DNA of 64,000 nucleotides from Pictodentalium vernedei (taxonomy: Eukaryota; Mollusca; Scaphopoda; Dentaliida; Dentaliidae). Under the pieces are notes generated by a model, which was not told the DNA's origin, did not search any database, and saw nothing but the letters and a program-made list of their open reading frames with translations. Shown piece after piece: positions 52,617 to 64,000 of this stretch; positions within the stretch are counted from its first letter, which is position 1; each line of letters opens with the position of its first letter. The position numbers and the translations under genes were made by a program. The DNA is taken from NCBI GenBank assembly GCA_031216915.1, contig CM062289.1, positions 391,494,674-391,558,673 on the forward strand. Direction: 5' to 3'.

Positions 52617-55600
52617 CTTCTCTGAAGTGGCAACGTGATTGCAAACAATAGGCTAAACTTCATTTTGTTATGTTTGCGGTAAACAGGCTCTGTTTTACTG
52701 GTAAAGTAGGACCCAGTCACCAATGCTTGGGAGGTGCAAACCCTCTCTAAAGTGGGCGATATGGGTTATTAACGCTCACCCCTGGTCTTGAGTTGATACT
52801 CATGTTATGGTCATGATTAGCCATTGTGCAAAAATATGTGACCATAAACACCAATAAATAAATTTTGGCATGAATACTGGGTGTGTGTGACCTAAAATAC
52901 CAGCAAACAATTATGTGGTGGTTAAATGCCGAGTGTTTGGAACTTTGAAATTGCCTTTTCCTATTAGGTTTGCTCCCTACATCGGAGGGCTCTCGCATTT
53001 TCAGAAATATCAATGTAATCGATGTGTGGATGATTCTGTACCACAGAAACTTGCGTAACGTGACTGAGATTAGATTGGATGGTTGGACAAGAATATGGAC
53101 AGGGGTAAAAAATGAGTGTCAATTTGGTAAAATTTCACAAATTTTCGACAATGCGCTTTTTTATAAACAAGATTTTCAATGGGGAAAAAGGGTCTTTCTC
53201 TTTATCGAGGTTTTCTGGATTTTGGGTCGGAACATCTGCACTATCTGTTCATTTCTTTTTGGGATATTTGTGTTCAAATTTTGACACCGGGTGATGATAT
53301 TTTGTACCAAAATAAGTTCCAACATCACTCAGTTGTTACTATTTATAGTAACTCTGAATGAAATGACAATGTGACTCCGGTCTGAACAACTAAACAGATC
53401 CCCACCAAAAATTCGTCTGCTCAGTCATTTCGCTGGTTTTCGTGTTACTTATCACAGTTGCTTTATTTCTGTTTATTTTTTATTAAAAGCTAGCAATTTT
53501 TCCTCTACCCTCCCCATGTACTCGAAAATTTACGTTATTATCCTCTCTGAAAACAGAACGATGGAGGTCTTACAATTTAAAGTTTTCTATTTATTTTTTG
53601 CCACAACACAACGAATCGGGCTGTAGCTCAGTAAGTTCAGGCGTTCACTTTGCTGTATGAAAAGTTCGCGTTCAATGCGATGTGTGTTCAAAACCCACCT
53701 ATTCTTAGATTTTTCTCATTATCCGAACACATACATTTTTCGCTTTGTTCTGGTTGCATCTTCGTCTTTAGTGCATGTTTTGCAAATTAGCTGGTCAAAA
53801 GGCTGGAATACTCCGCAATCACTATATTTAAACAAATATGTTGGAAAACAACCAAGTGCCACAAAAACAGACCATTACTCTGCAGGCCATATTGTACAAT
53901 TACGGGCGCTATTATGTTGCAAAAATGAAGTCAAATAACGAGACCATAATCATTGTCTGATGATGCCTTTTGTCTCTTCAGCACCACTGACTGTCTGCCA
54001 GATTTAATGCTTCCTTGAAATAAAAGATTGCAAATATTCTCTACTGCGCTTAATAAGTATTCCTTGTGACAAACTAAAAGAGAATATGCACTGACACTGT
54101 TATACTACCACCATAAGCAATGTATTTCTTCTTTGCTATGTCAGTGGTGAGGCCCTTAATTTTAGCTGTCAATGTGGAAGCAATTTGCGCATTTCGCAAA
54201 TGCGTACAGAACGTCAATGGTACACTTGCCTTCAACCAAAGCTAGCCCATTGTGTGGTGGTTTAGTAAGTTAGGTAGTGGATAGCTGGCGCAGGATGGTC
54301 CTCTCCGTGCTATCCGCCCTCTTTCATCAGACACAATACAGGTCGGGGAAAGAGCCGTCATACCCCAATAATAAACAAACAAACGCAATCCGTCTCCAAA
54401 AACCTTAACTATTCTGTGTATTTTGAGCTTAAAGACATTTCTGTCACAGAATAACTGGTAGTAAAATGGCTCTACTAACAAGTTAGACAACTTTTGGAGC
54501 TAAACAGGGTCGGCGAACTGGTGTCATGATTACATGTGCTATACTGTCTGTCATGTATGGGTAGCATACTTTCAAAGCGTGTGTATGGGATAGTTTGGTT
54601 TGGTCTGGGTGTGTGTGTGTGGGGGGGGGGGGGGGGGGTAGGCGTTTTATTTCAGTTTCACATTTTAGATCTCTGAATCGTCTTTTCGTCTTGATTTGCC
54701 GCTCGCGGTTTTCTCTGGAAAATTTTTCGATATGATGTGTGGAGCAGAGAGTCACGATAGGTTGGGAAAGCATTCACGTTACAACAATTAGTGTTTTACA
54801 GAGGAAGTTTACATTCGTATGAGCATCCACATGGAGCATTCTGGGCTCTTACCTCTTCCTCTGGTTATCCCGGGTCAGCATTAATTTTATATATCATATG
54901 GAAGGTAAATGAATATTTTAGAGGGGGAACCGTTTGATTTGAGTTTTTGGTTCAGTTTCGACTTGTTTCAGCATTTGGCGGGCATTCGGTTCCCCAGCAC
55001 GCTTGCCGTGGTTTTGGTCGCCTGTCCTTCAAGACTGCTTTCTTCAAACAAACAAATGGTAACGTTGTTTCCATATTGTAGCCCTACGAAAGTTATATAT
55101 AGTTTAAGAGGAGTCACGTTCCAAACTTCCCAGATTTATTAACTTGAAGAATTGTTAACTGATTTGTGTGATTACTTGCTTTTAGAGTAGGTCATGTTCT
55201 GATTTAAGTTTTTGGTTCAGATTCGACTTGTTTCAGCATTTGGCGGGCATTCGGTTCCCCAGCACGCTTGTCGTGGTTTTGGTCGCCTGTCCTTCAAGAC
55301 TGCTTTCTTCAAACAAGCGAATGGTAACGTTGTTTCCATATTGTAGCCCTACGAAAGTTATATATAGCTTAAGAGGAGTCACTTTCCAAACTTCCCAGAT
55401 TTATTAACTTGAAGAATTGTTAACTGATTTGTGTGATTACTTGCTTTAAGAGTAGGTCATGTTCTGTGTTGGGCAGTATTAATTCTGTGTCAGTATTAAT
55501 TCATGAAGGTCACACATAGAGATTGGGATTCGTTAGAAAAGTTCAAGCCTTTCATGTAACAGCCGAAGGTCGAAACCATGGACTCTTCTATTCAAAGTTG

Positions 55601-57136
55601 TGAACTTGTATACGCCAGTGTTCCAATTAAGAATTCAACGTTGATGATAGCGTCAATGAGGTGTTCACTCACCACACAGTGACTGTTACAATGTCTTCTA
55701 TAATTCAGAAGATAATATTTCGCAAGAATAAAATCACGAACAATGGAAAATTTTACTTGTGCCATTTATTGGTTTAGTCAACTAAAAACATTTTTTTTCC
55801 AATGTTTGTTATGGTTGTGAAATTTATTAAAAAACTTCAAAATTTTTTGGACCCATTTTATGATGCAAAAAAGTTCTACATACAAAAATACCATTGTTTT
55901 GTCTTTTTTCTCTGCTGAAATCGCCTTTTCTGACTGAATAAATCAACTTGAAGTAAACAATGGGTATCACTGTAGGCCTAAATATTAAGTTTTTCCGGCA
56001 ATCACAGCCGTAGGTTCACACAGTGTCACTTTTCTGTACATTATTAAATCAGAACTCGGAGTTTCACCCGTTAGATATATGAAACACGAGGCAACCTCTT
56101 CAAACAGAATCCATTCATATTCTGTCCAAACAGACTGAATAAATAATCTTCAGTTCATGTTTTTTTTAGTGTTCTATCTATTCAAAATATAGCTGTTACA
56201 GCCGACAGAAAGAATCTTGTCAATTGCAATCGTTTGTTTTTCAGTACTTCTACAGGAAAGCAACTTCTGCGATTTGGAAGACTGTAGTATTTTCGATTAT
56301 ACCGTCACAGCGTCTTCTAGCCAGAACGGCGGGAGGTAGGTGTGTCTAAAGACAAACGATGCCTTTCAGCAGCTGATTTTGATTGATCTCTTTTGAAAAG
56401 GGAAAGGCCTTCCTTATCTTCGACTGAGCAAACCCCGAATAGCAATGGCGTTTAAATATCAGTCATTGGAGGCATCTAAGAGACTCATTTCCAGTCACTT
56501 GAAGGTTTTTCTCCTCACGCTAGGCCAAGCTTGGCGAGGTTATTTTGGGGCCGAGAGATATTTCTACTTACATAATGACATGTATGACGTGTATAACAGC
56601 GTGTGAGGTGATTAGGGTGGATTTGCTTTGGATACACCCGAGTATAGTCCCACATTTGTTCAGTGCTATGGGATGAGCTTTCAATTATATTGTCCAGCTA
56701 CCACACAAAGGTTATCAGTGGCCATTTAGAGTAACGAGAGTACGTTTCGAAGAAATCCTATTTTCAAACTATTTTAGAGTTATCAGGGGTGCAGATTTTA
56801 CGATATGTGTGCTTATTCCCCAAATCTCAGACTACCATGATTAATGCCTCTCGGTGGAGGGCTCGGCAGAACTATGTTTCGTTCCGCCACCCCTTTAACC
56901 CCCACCCCCAGCCCCCCTCCCCCCCTAGCCCCCCCCCCCCCTACACACACACACATACAGACGCTATAGACTTGGGAGAGCATTTACGCAACAGCCGATG
57001 GATGTATATTTTATAAGAGTGCACATGAGTGTATTCTTGTTGGGGCCCTGGGAACTACAGTAGTATTGTTAACTGGGGTGGTCACGTTATGCTTTACTGC
57101 TTTAATATGACCCAGGACCCAAAGACGTGCGTGTTT
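52617..57136 (+). repeat. Macrosatellite unit 6
   Basis: 4,520 bp. The first part matches units 2-5 closely, then divergence rises from about 53379. Has only one copy of the 528-bp module (from 53889) and a private 265-bp tandem duplication (about 54936-55200, repeated from 55201). Confidence 0.9.
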
Positions 57137-60100
57137 CTTCTCTGAAGTGGCAACATGATTGCAAACAATAGGCTAAACTTCATTTTGTTATGTTTGCGGT
57201 AAACAGGCTCTGTTTTACTGGTAAAGTAGGACCCAGTCTCCAATGCTTGGGAGGTGCAAACCCTCTCTAAAGTGGGCGATATGGGTTATTAACGCTCACC
57301 CCTGGTCTTGAGTTGATACTCATGTTGTGGTCATGATTAGCCATTGTGCAAAAATATGTGACCGTAAACACCAATAAATAAATTTTGGCATGAATACTGG
57401 GTGTGTGTGACCTAAAATACCAGCAAACAATTATGTGGCGGTTAAATGCCGAGTGTTTGGAACTTTGAAATTGCCTTTTCCTATTAGGTGTGCTCCCTAC
57501 ATCGGAGGGCCCTCGCATTTTCAGAAATATCAATGTAATCGATGTGTGGATGATTCTGTACCACAGAAACTTGCGTAACGTGACTGAGATTAGATTGGAT
57601 GGTTGGACAAGAATATGGACAGGCGTAAAAAATGAGTGTCAATTTGGTAAAATTTCACAAATTTTCGACAATACGCTTTTTTATAAACAAGATTTTCAAT
57701 GGGGAAAAAGGGTCTTTCTCTTTATCGAGGTGTTCTGGATTTTGGGTCGGAACATCTGCACTATCTGTTCATTTCTTTTTGGGATATTTGTGTTCAAATT
57801 TTGACACCGGGTGATGATATTTTATACCAAAATAAGTTCCAACATCACTCAGTTGTTACTATTTATAGTAACTCTGAATGAAATGACAATGTGACTCCGG
57901 TCTGAACAACTAAACAGATCCCCACCAAAAATTCGTCTGCTCAGTCATTTCGCTGGTTTTCGTGTTACTTATCACAGCTGCTTTATTTGTGTTTATTTTT
58001 TATTAAAAGTTAGCATTTTTTCCTATACCCTCCTCTTGTACTCGAAAATTTACGTTATTATCCTCTCTGGAAACATAATGATGGAGGTCTTACAATTTAA
58101 AGTTTTCTATTTATTTTTTGCCGTAACACAACGAATCGGGCTGTAGCTCAGTAAGTTCAGGCGTTCACTTTGCAGTATGAAAAGTTCGCGTTCAATGCGA
58201 TGTGGGTTCAAAACTAACCTGTTCTTAGATTTTTCTCATTATCCGAACACAAACATTTTTCGCTTTGTTCTTGTTGCATCATCGTCTATAGTGTGTGTTT
58301 TGCAAATTAGCTGGTCAAAAGGCTGGAATACTCCGCAATCAGTATATTTAAACAAATATGTTGGAAAACAACCAAGTGCCACAAACACAGACCATTACTC
58401 TGCAGGCCATATTGTACAATTAGGGGCGCTATTATGTTGCAAAAATTAAGTCAAATAACGAGACCATAATTACAGTCTGATGATGCCTTTTGTCTCTTCA
58501 GCACCACTGACTGTTTGCCAGATTTAATGCTTCCGTGAAATAAAAAATTGCAAATATTCTCTACTGCACTTAATAAATAGCCCTTGTGACAATCTAAAAG
58601 AGAATATGCACCGAAACTGTTATACTACTACCATAAGCAATGTATTTCTTCTTTGTTATGTCAGTGGTGAGGCCCTTAATTTCAGCTGTCCATGTGGGAG
58701 CAATTTGCGCATTGTGCAAATGCGTACAACACGTCAATGGTACACTTGCCTTCAACCAATGCTAGCCCATTGTGTGGTGCTTTAGTAAGTTAGGTGGTGG
58801 ATAGCTGGCGCAGGATGGTCCTCTCCGTGCTATCCGCCCTCTTTCAGGTCGGGGAACGAGCCGTCATACCCCAATAATAAACAAACAAATGCAATCCATC
58901 TCTACAAACTTTAACTATCCTGTGTATTTTGAGCTAAAAGATATTTCTGTCACAGAATAACTGGTAGTATAATGGCTCTACTAACAAGTTAGACAACTTT
59001 TGGAGCTAAACAGGGTCGGCGAACTGGTGTCATGATTACATGTGCTATACTGTCTGTCATGTATGGGTAGCATACTTTCAAAGCGCGTGTATGGGATAGT
59101 TTGGTTTGGTTTGGGTGGGTGGGGGGGGGGGGGCGTTTTATATCAGTTTCACATTTTAAATATCGGAATCGTCTTTTCGTCTTCATTTGCCGCTCGCGGT
59201 TTTATCTGGAATATTTTCGATATGATGTGTGGAGCAGAGAGTCACGATAGGTTGGGAAGCATTCACGTTACAACAATTAGTGTTTTACAGAGGAAGTCTA
59301 CATTCGTGCGAGCATCCAAGCGGATCATTCTGGGCTCTTACCTCTTCCTCTGTTTATCCCGGGTTAGCATTAATTTTATATATCATATTGAAGGTAAATG
59401 AATATTTTAGAGGGGAACCGTTTCATTTGAGTTTTTGGTTCAGATACGACTTGTTTCAGCATTTGGCGGGCATTCGGTACCTCAGCACGCTTGCCGGGGC
59501 TTTGGTCGGCTGTCCTTTAAGACTGCTTTCTTCAAACAAGCGAATGGTAACGTTGTTTCCATATTGTAGCCCTACGAAAGTTATGTATAGTTTAAGAGGA
59601 GTCACTTTCCAAACTTCCCAGATTGATTAACTTGAAGAATTGTTAGCCGATTTGTGTGATTACTTGCTTTAAGTGTAGGTCATGTTCTGTGTTGGGCAGT
59701 ATTAATTCTGTGTCAGTATTAATTCATGTAGGTCACACAGAGAGATTGGTTTTCGTCGGAAACGTTTAAGCCTTTCGTGTAACAGCCGAAGGTCGAAACC
59801 ATGGACTCTTCTATTCAAAGTTGTGAACTTGTATACGCTAGTGTTCCAATTGAGAATTCAACGTTTATGATAGCGTCAATGAGGTGTTCACTCACCACAC
59901 AGTGACTGTTACAATGTCTTCTATAATTCAGAAGATAATATTTCGCAAGAATGAAATCACGAACACTGGAAAATTTTACGTGTGCCATTTATTGGTTTAC
60001 TCAACTAAAAAACTTTTTTCTTCCAATTTTTGTTATGGTTACCCTTTATGAAATTGATAAAAAAACTCCAAAATTTTTGGACCCATTTTATGATGCAAAA

Positions 60101-61324
60101 AGGTTATACATACAAAAATACCATTGTTTTGTATTTTTTTTCTGCTGAAATCGCCTTTTCTGACTGAATAAATCAACTTGAAGTAAACAATGGGTATCTC
60201 TTAGGCCTAAATTAAGTTTTTCCGGCAATCACAGCCGTAGGTTCACGCACAGTGTCACTTTTCTGTACATTATTAAATCAGGACTCGGAGTTTCACTCGT
60301 TAGATATATTAAACACGAGGCAACCTCTTCAAATAGAATCCATCCATATTCTGTCCAAACAGACTGAATAAATAATCTTCAGTTCATGTTTTTTAGTGTT
60401 CTATCCATTCAAAATATAGCTGTTACAGCCGACAGAAAGAAACTTGTCAATTGCAATCGTTTGTTTTTCAGTACTTCTACAGGAAAGCAACTTCTGCGAT
60501 TTGGAAGACTGTGTAGTATTTTCGATTATACCTTCACAGCGTCTTCTAGCCAGAAAGGCGGGAGGTAGGTGTGTCTAAAGACAAACGATGCCTTTCAGAA
60601 GCTGATTTTGATTGTTCCCTTTTGAAAAGGGAAAGGCCTTCCTTATCTACGACTGAGCAAACCCCGAATAGCATTGGCGTTTGAATATCAGTCAGTAGAG
60701 GTTTCTAAGAAACTCATTTCCAGTCACTTGGAGGTTCTTCTCATCACGCTAGGCCAAGCTTGGCGAGGTTATTGTGGGGCCGAGAGACATTTGTACTTAT
60801 ATAATGACATGTATGGCGTGTAACGGCATGTGAGGTGATAACGGTGGACTTGCTTTGGATACCCCCGAGTCCCATATTTGTTCAGTGCTATGGGATGAGC
60901 TTTCAATTGTATTGTCCTGCTACCACACAAAGGTAATCAGTGGTCATTTAGAGTAACGAGGGTACGTTTCGAAGAAATCCTATTTTCAAACTATTTTAGA
61001 GTTATCAGGGGTGCAGATTTTGCGATATGTGTGCTTATTCCCCAAATCTCAGACTATCATGATTAATGCCTCTCAGTGGAGGGCTCGGCAGAACTATGTT
61101 TCGTTCCGCCAACCCTTTACCCCACCCCCACCCCCCACACCCACACACACATGTAGAAGCTATAGATTTGGGAGAGCATTTACGCAACAGCCGGTGGATG
61201 TATATTTTATAAGAGTGCATATGAGTGTATTCTTGTTGGGGCCCTGGGAACTACAGTAGTGTTGTTAACTGGGGTGGCCACGTTATGCTTTAGTATGACC
61301 CAGGACCCAAAGACTTGCGTGCTT
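57137..61324 (+). repeat. Macrosatellite unit 7, diverged
   Basis: 4,188 bp, single 528-bp module (from 58409), many substitutions and small indels relative to units 2-5. Confidence 0.9.
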
Positions 61325-64000
61325 CTTCTCTGAAGTGGTAACGTGATTGCAAACAATAGGCTAAACTTCATTTTGTTATGTTTAATATCAATGATTTCGG
61401 CATGAATTCCCCGCGGGAACCCCGGGAAGCGAAGCAGTGCCTGTTCACTGCGGTAAACAGGCTCTGTTTTACTGGTAAAATAGGACCCATTCACCAATGC
61501 TTGGGAGGTGCAAACCCTCTCTAAAGTGGGCGATATGGGTTATTAACGCTCACCTCTGGTCTTTAGTTGATACTCATGTTGTGGTCATGATTAGCCATTG
61601 TGCAAAAATATGTGACCTTAAACACCAATAAATAAATTTTGGCATAAATTCTGGGTTGGTGTGACCTAAAATACCCGTAAACAATTGTGTGGTAGTTAAA
61701 TGCCGAGTGTTTGGAACTTTGAAATTGCCCTTTCCTGTTAGGTGTGCTCCCTACATCGGAGGGCCCTCGCATTTTCAGAAATGTCAATGTAATCGATGTA
61801 TGGATGGTTCTGTACCACAGAAACTTGCGTTACGTGACTGAGATTAGATTGGATGGATGGACAAGAATATGGACTGGGGTAAAAACTGAGTGTCAATTTG
61901 GTAAAATTTCACAAATTTTCGACAATGCGCTTTTTTATAAACAAGATTTTCAATGTGAAAAAATGGTCTTTCTCTTTATCGAGGTGTTCTGGATTTTGGT
62001 TCGGAACATCTGCACTATCTCTGTACATTCCTTTTTGGGATATTTGTGTTCAAATTTTGACACCGGGTGATGATATTTTGTACCAAAATAAGTTCCAACA
62101 TCACTCAGTTGTTACTATTTATAGTAACTCTGAATGAAATGACAATGTGACTCCGGTCTGAACAACTAAACAGATCCCCTCCAAAAAATCGTCTGCTCAG
62201 TCATTACGCTGGTTTTCGTGTAACTTATCACAGCTGCTTTGTTTCTGTTTATTTTTATTAAAAGCTAGCAATTTTTCCTCTACCCTCCCCATGTACTCGA
62301 AAATTTACGTTATTATCCTCTCTGGAAACAGAACGATGGAGGTCTTACAATTTAAAGTTTTCTATTTATTTTTTGTCATAACACAACGAACCGGGCTGTA
62401 GCTCAGTAAGTTCAGGCGTTCCCTTTGCTGTATAAAATGTTCGCGTTCAATGCGATGTGTGTTCAAAATCCACCTGTTCTTAGATTTTTCTCATTATCCT
62501 AACACATACATTTTTCGCTTTGTTCGGGTTGCATCTTCGTCTATAGTGCATGTTTCGCAAATTAGTGGTCAAAACGCTTGAATACTCCACAATCAGTATA
62601 TTTAAACAAATATGTTGGGAAAACAACCAAGTGCCACAAAAAAACAGACCATTACTCTGTAGGCCATATTGTACAATTAGGGGCGCTATTATGTTGCAAA
62701 AATTAAGTTAAATAACGAGACCATAATCATGGTCTGATGATGCCTTTTGTCTCTTCAGGACCACTGACTGTCTGCCAGATTGAATGCTTCATTGAAATAA
62801 AAGATTGCAAATATTCTCTACTGCACTTAATAAGTAGCCCTTGTGACAAACTAAAAGAGAATATGCACTGACAGTGTTATACTACCACCATTAGCAATGT
62901 ATTTCTTCTTTGTTATGTCAGTGGTGAGGCCCTTAATGTCAGCTGTCCACGTGGGAGCAATTTGCGCATTGTGCAAATGCGTACAGCACGTCAAAGGTAC
63001 ACTTGCCTTCAACCAATGCTAGCCCATTGCGTGGTGGTTTAGTAAGTTAGGTAGTGGATAGCTGGCGCAGGATGGTCCTCTCCGTGCTATCCGCCCTCTT
63101 TCATCCGACACAATACACGTCGGGGAAAGAGCCGTCATACCCCAATAATAAACAAACAAATGCAATCCATCTCTATAAGCTTTAACTATCCTGTGTATTT
63201 TGAGCTAAAAATATTTCTGTCACAGAATAACTGGTAGTATAATGGCTCTACTAACCAAGTTAGACAACTTTTGGAGCTAAACAGGGTCGGCGAACTGGTG
63301 TCATGATTACATGTGCTATACTGTCTGTATAGTATGGGTAGCATACTTTCAAAGCGTGCGTATGGGATAGTTTGGTTTGGTTAGGGTGGGGGTGGGGGGT
63401 GTAGGCGGTTTATTTCAGTTTCACATTTTAGATCTCTGAATCGTCTTTTCGTCTTGATTTGCCGCTCGCGTTTTTATCTGGAATATTTTCGATATGATGT
63501 GTGGAGCAGAGAGTCACGATAGGTTGGGAAAGCATTCACGTTACAACAATTAGTTTTTTACAGCGGAAGTTTACATTCGTACGAGCATCCACATGGAGCA
63601 TTCTGGGCTCTTACCTCTTCCTCTGTTTAACCCGGGTCAGCATTAATTTTATATATCATATTGAAGGTAAATGAATATTTTAGAGGGGAACCGTTTGATT
63701 TGAGTTTTTGGTTCAGATTCGACTTGTTTCAGCATTTGGCGGGCATTAGGTACCTCAGCACGCTTGCCGTGGTTTTGGTCGGCTGTCCTTTAAGACTGCT
63801 TTCTTCAAACAAGCGAATCGTAAAGTTGTTTCCATATTGTAGCCATACGAAAGTTATGTATAGTTTAAGAGGAGTCACTTTTCAAACTTCCCAGATTTAT
63901 TAACTTGTAGAATTGTTCGCCGATTTGTGTGATAACTTGCTTTAAGAGTAGGTCATGTTCTATGTTGGGCAGTATTAATTCTGTGTCAGTATTAATTCAT
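61325..64000 (+). repeat. Macrosatellite unit 8, cut by window end
   Basis: Diverged form with a single 528-bp module. Carries the 65-bp segment (61384-61448) shared only with unit 1. The array continues beyond 64000. Confidence 0.9.

Larger units (their letters stand above)
30356..64000 (+). repeat. Macrosatellite array, unit about 4.76 kb, eight copies
   Basis: Head-to-tail array continuing past the window end. The CTTCTCTGAAGTGG landmark falls at 30356, 34673, 39435, (gap), 47857, 52617, 57137 and 61325, giving periods of 4317, 4762, (gap), 4760, 4520 and 4188 bp. Units 2-5 differ at only scattered positions; 6-8 are increasingly diverged. No unit has a convincing gene: the longest open frames are about 116 codons, and several start without ATG. 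Components are a tRNA-like SINE head, SINE core and tail pieces, a (GT)n(G)n tract, several short palindromes and unassigned AT-rich sequence. Confidence 0.95.

Overview
The window looks like metazoan nuclear DNA, most likely from a marine invertebrate, with a mollusc or other lophotrochozoan as my best guess. The reasons are AT-rich sequence with no compact operons, several clades of non-LTR retrotransposon, tRNA-derived SINEs, a solo LTR, MULE- and piggyBac-type DNA transposons, a 156-bp satellite of the kind found in bivalve 'pearl'/Helentron-associated elements, many microsatellites, and poly(G) runs of up to 32 bases. I recognise no confident host protein-coding gene. Almost everything that can be named is a mobile element or its debris.

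Layout. 1-743: a 156-bp satellite ending in a GC microsatellite and a terminal hairpin. 747-3860: a cluster of overlapping giant palindromes (foldback repeats), one of them split by a LINE fragment. 4473-9141: a 4.65-kb MULE-type transposon with 37-bp inverted ends and a near-perfect 9-bp target duplication, containing a transposase exon and a LINE insertion. 9142-12543: a long minus-strand LINE (family A). 12695-13965: a non-autonomous MULE-like element with repeated ends. 14290-15830: a CR1-like LINE. 16550-20600: a LINE of family B with gag and RT, carrying a nested SINE (13-bp target duplication) and a nested 158-bp MITE (9-bp target duplication). 20600-22960: decayed repeats and a third family A copy. 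23461-24470: a solo LTR with perfect 5-bp target duplications. 24780-27780: three minus-strand LINE fragments separated by a TTAA-flanked piggyBac-type MITE. 27850-28080: a minus-strand SINE. 28180-28990: short palindrome-rich repeats. 29165-30355: two tightly packed minus-strand reading frames with a TATA box between them, unlike anything else here.

30356-64000: a head-to-tail array of a non-coding unit of about 4.76 kb (a macrosatellite). There are eight copies, the last cut by the window end, with a 100-N gap in the fourth period. Units 1-5 are almost identical. Units 6-8 are progressively more diverged. Most units carry an internal 528-bp tandem duplication, which the diverged units have only once. 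The unit contains a tRNA-like SINE head and SINE core and tail segments related to the dispersed SINEs at 18236 and 27850. The left edge of the array cuts into the reading frame at 30075-30355.

Nothing here suggests genes acting in a pathway. The biological interest lies in how the elements are built (MULE ends made of short internal repeats, a satellite carrying nuclear-receptor sites) and in the history of the macrosatellite. All family assignments come from motifs read by eye. No database search was possible.
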